NCBI GenBank assembly: GCA_003567495.1 | Contig: PWZK01000089.1 | Coordinates: 1-7,507, forward strand | DNA from: Candidatus Brocadiaceae bacterium | GTDB taxonomy: Bacteria; Planctomycetota; Brocadiia; SM23-32 | Length of the DNA stretch: 7,507 nt | Reading direction: 5' to 3' | Shown: piece by piece, positions 5,630 to 7,507 of the stretch | Position numbering within the stretch: position 1 is the first letter of the stretch | How the letters are laid out: each line of letters starts with the position of its first letter | Notes under the pieces: model-generated | Told to the model about the DNA's origin: nothing | Databases searched by the model: none | What the model saw: only the letters and a program-made list of their open reading frames with translations | Position numbers and translations under genes: made by a program

Positions 5630-5793
5630 CCCGAAGGGCCGACTGATTAATAGCCCGGGGTGGAAGCGCCCTGTCGTTGGGCGCTGGAACCCCGGGAAAA
5701 GGCGACTATCCATAACAAGAGTCCCGAAGGGGCGATTCAAAGGGTTGGTGGGTGCAGGGCGAGCAACTTTCTTGAGTCGCTCCTCCGGGGCTC
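5630..5793. repeat. 164-bp dispersed palindromic repeat, copy 2
   Basis: This copy matches 1-164 in the same orientation with about 12 substitutions and no gap. Its left edge starts inside a GGCCC-GAA-GGGCC hairpin at 5628-5640. The CCCGGGGT/ACCCCGGG hairpin is at 5654-5661 and 5689-5696, and the long stem pairs 5719-5739 with 5773-5793. Several differences from copy 1 in the long right arm turn Watson-Crick pairs into G-T pairs rather than breaking them. It ends 23 bp past the cvpA stop codon, so it could serve as a bidirectional transcription barrier between the convergent genes. The right arm runs into CTCTTTT on the plus strand, the nearest thing to an intrinsic terminator here. Confidence 0.88.
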
Positions 5794-5816
5794 TTTTGCG
5801 AGGCGATCCCGTCCAT

Positions 5817-6269
5817 TTACAGCCTTTCAGCCACATCCGTAATCCGCGACGCAAGGGCGGAGCCGGATATTGCATTATTAAAAAAAGAATCTGGCTCGGT
5901 GCGGAAGTGTATGAAAACAACAGCGACTGTGGCTATAATGCAGACTTTCAGGGCTCCTAAAAACAAGCCGGAAATTCTGTCGAACAGTTTCAGGTGTATT
6001 GCATCGACAACCGACCTGCAAATGTAGGCGATGAGGTAAAAGACCAACAGAATGGATATGAGAATGATCAGGTAGGAGGCGAGGGGCGGGAGGTTTATGC
6101 CCGTAAAAGCGTTTACCCGTCCGCCAAAAGCCACATAAAAACGCCCGGCCGCCCAGAACGAAACTATCCAGCTCAGAAGCCTGATTACCTGCCACACCAG
6201 TCCGCTTTTATATCCCAGGCCTGCGCCGGCTACGACGGCAAATATTAAGATAATATCCAGCCAGCTCAT
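5817..6269 (-). CDS. cvpA: CvpA family membrane protein
   Basis: The 150-residue protein has the size and pattern of the CvpA (colicin V production) family, small inner-membrane proteins linked in other bacteria to colicin export, envelope stress tolerance and biofilm formation; the molecular activity is unsettled. Four hydrophobic segments are visible near 4-24, 28-48, 62-86 and 100-122. Family-like features are the N-terminal WLDIIL, the G-x-x-x-G pattern at 15-19 with a following KSG, and DRxxGxxxG at 97-105, which precedes the last membrane segment. The final 28 residues are a short polar tail. The ATG at 6269 is preceded by GGCGG at 7 nt. It is divergent from dprA across 217 bp and convergent with the dehydrogenase operon. 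I am confident of the family, less so of the role. Confidence 0.88.
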   Translation of the reverse strand: MSWLDIILIFAVVAGAGLGYKSGLVWQVIRLLSWIVSFWAAGRFYVAFGGRVNAFTGINLPPLASYLIILISILLVFYLIAYICRSVVDAIHLKLFDRISGLFLGALKVCIIATVAVVFIHFRTEPDSFFNNAISGSALASRITDVAERL

Positions 6270-6389
6270 GGAAAAACCGCCGTGCTATATAAAAGTTAAC
6301 TTGCAGGTGGTGAAAAATGGCAAAAAATACTTCTCGTCCCTACTGTATTGTAATTGTAACCGGCGCCGAACTTCAACAAAATTTGCTTT

Positions 6390-6418
6390 TTGCTTTTCCG
6401 GCAGGTATCTGTTATCCT
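6390..6418 (+). promoter_or_regulatory. Weak candidate promoter for dprA
   Basis: TTGCTT (6390-6395) and TATCCT (6413-6418) are 17 nt apart on the plus strand, about 70 bp before the dprA start. Matches are 3 of 6 and 4 of 6, so this is only the best available candidate in the 217-bp divergent gap. The gap also holds a 10-bp palindrome AAGTTAACTT at 6293-6302 upstream of cvpA. Confidence 0.25.
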
Positions 6419-6486
6419 TTCTATGCTGCCAAAATAATTCAACAAGTTTTTCGTGTCATTCCGTGTAATTTATCGGTTGGCCTGCA

Positions 6487-7507
6487 ATGCAAACAGAATA
6501 TTCTTTTGAGCCGGATAAAGAAACTCTTGCTATCCTGAGGCTGTCTTTTTGCCGGGGCGTCGGCGATCTTGCCTTGCATCGTTTACTTGAGGCTTTCGGC
6601 AGCGCCTGTGCCGTCTTTAAGGCGGCCCGAGATGCGCTGTCGGCGGTGGACGGCATCTCCGAGAATCTTGCCGCCAGCATAAGGACGGGGCCGGATGAGG
6701 ACGCACTGGAAACCGAACTGGACCTTCTGGAACGGTGTAAAACCCGACTGATCGGCATCAGCGGCGATTTTTATCCCGAACCGCTTAAGTTGACCGGCCT
6801 CGATGCCCCGCCGCTCCTGCGTGTGCGGGGTGAGTATCGGGATCGTGATCGACTGGCGCTGGGGCTCGTGGGATCGCGAAACTGCACGCATTACGGCCGC
6901 AGCCAGGCAAGGCGTTTTTCAATGGAACTGGCGGGCATGGGATTTACGATTGTGAGCGGTCATGCACGCGGCATAGATACGGAGTGTCACAGGGCCGCTC
7001 TGCAGGCCGGAGGACGCACGCTGGCGGTTCTTGGATGCGGGCTTGCACGTCTTGACAAACTGAGTGAACCGGAACTTGCCCTGGATATCGCGGAAAACGG
7101 AGCGTTGATAAGCGAGCTTCCGATGCAGGCGTTGCCGCTTGCCAGACACTTTCCGCCACGCAACAGGTTGATAAGCGGCCTTTCGGCGGGCGTCATAGTG
7201 ATCCAGGCCGGACGGCGAAGCGGTAGTCTTATAACGGCGCGCTGTGCCGGAGAACAGGGCAAGTCAGTGTTCGCCATACCCGGCAGCGTTGCGTCGGCCT
7301 CGAGCCGCGGCTGCCATCAGCTGATCAGAGATGGTGCGGTACTTACCGAAACGCCGGGCCAGGTGCTGGATGAACTCGGCCCCCTCTCTTCGCCGGTCTG
7401 CATACCCGAGGATATTGAAGAAGGCCGCGAGCCGGTACACCGATTCATGCGCAACCAGGTCCGCGAGCGCGATCTGGAAATGTTTGCCGGGCTGGCGGGC
7501 CACACGG
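6487..7507 (+). CDS. dprA: DNA processing protein DprA, C-terminus cut by the window edge
   Basis: DprA (Smf) binds incoming single-stranded DNA in natural transformation and loads RecA onto it; it acts in the cytoplasm. The first 340 codons are present and the frame is still open at the edge. Residues about 13-67 resemble the N-terminal helix-hairpin-helix/SAM-like domain. The Rossmann-like core follows: LGLVGSRNCTHYG (125-137), IVSGHARGIDTECHRAAL (155-172), GGRTLAVLGCG (175-185), FPPRNRLISGLSAGVIVIQA (222-241), RSGSLITARCAGEQGKSVFA (244-263), IPGS (264-267) and SRGCHQLIRDGA (273-284). The usual YPxxN segment near 189-193 is not recognisable, and GHARGID replaces the common GLARGID. An in-frame TAA at 6466-6468 leaves the ATG at 6487 as the clear start, although no good Shine-Dalgarno precedes it. 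The C-terminal winged-helix domain would lie beyond the window. topA often follows dprA in other genomes. Confidence 0.95.
   Translation, partial: MQTEYSFEPDKETLAILRLSFCRGVGDLALHRLLEAFGSACAVFKAARDALSAVDGISENLAASIRTGPDEDALETELDLLERCKTRLIGISGDFYPEPLKLTGLDAPPLLRVRGEYRDRDRLALGLVGSRNCTHYGRSQARRFSMELAGMGFTIVSGHARGIDTECHRAALQAGGRTLAVLGCGLARLDKLSEPELALDIAENGALISELPMQALPLARHFPPRNRLISGLSAGVIVIQAGRRSGSLITARCAGEQGKSVFAIPGSVASASSRGCHQLIRDGAVLTETPGQVLDELGPLSSPVCIPEDIEEGREPVHRFMRNQVRERDLEMFAGLAGHT

Noticed and set aside
5573..5920. A 115-codon minus-strand frame over repeat copy 2 and the cvpA end
   Set aside because: It mostly translates the palindromic repeat and overlaps cvpA out of frame; no domain is seen.
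6317..6538. Small open frame on the plus strand between cvpA and dprA
   Set aside because: It overlaps the dprA start in another frame and its composition is AT-driven; no motif supports it, although GGTGG precedes its ATG.

Overview
The window looks like a piece of bacterial chromosome with GC-rich genes separated by AT-richer gaps full of palindromic repeats. The gene content (site-2 protease, ferredoxin-fused electron transfer flavoprotein, D-lactate/glycolate-type dehydrogenase, CvpA, DprA) is typical of a free-living, probably anaerobic or facultative Gram-negative bacterium. The style of the intergenic repeats (TAGCCCGGGG...CCCCGGG hairpins and AGTCCCGAAGGGGCGATTCA elements) resembles genomes of the Planctomycetota-Verrucomicrobiota group, including Kiritimatiellota. 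That placement rests on impression only and was not tested.

Layout, left to right. Positions 1-371 hold no gene, only repeats: copy 1 of a 164-bp element, two palindromes, a 9-bp tandem repeat and one copy of a 37-bp dispersed repeat. On the minus strand lies an M50 site-2 protease with two CBS domains (372-1520). Upstream of it, in 1521-1933, there is no gene but a striking array of four 21-nt hairpins arranged symmetrically. Next, also on the minus strand, is a 144-residue protein of the bacterial archaeo-eukaryotic-release-factor-like group (1934-2368), served by a near-consensus promoter. Divergent from it, on the plus strand, is a translationally coupled pair: an EtfA subunit with an N-terminal double [4Fe-4S] ferredoxin domain (2622-3863) and an FAD-linked D-2-hydroxyacid dehydrogenase (3860-5500). 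After an AT-rich gap comes copy 2 of the 164-bp element (5630-5793), then cvpA on the minus strand (5817-6269) and, divergent, the first 340 codons of dprA (6487 to the window edge).

How the genes work together. The EtfA/dehydrogenase pair resembles the flavin-based electron-confurcating lactate dehydrogenase/Etf complex of acetogens, where lactate oxidation is paired with NAD+ reduction at the expense of reduced ferredoxin. The partner EtfB is absent from this window. The place beside etfA where it might be expected holds the divergent release-factor-like gene and its promoter. Either EtfB is encoded elsewhere or the complex works with a different acceptor. This is the most interesting biological point here, followed by the four-hairpin array and the pair of 164-bp direct repeats that bracket the four-gene block. 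I did not find CRISPR, tRNA, rRNA, transposase or phage genes.
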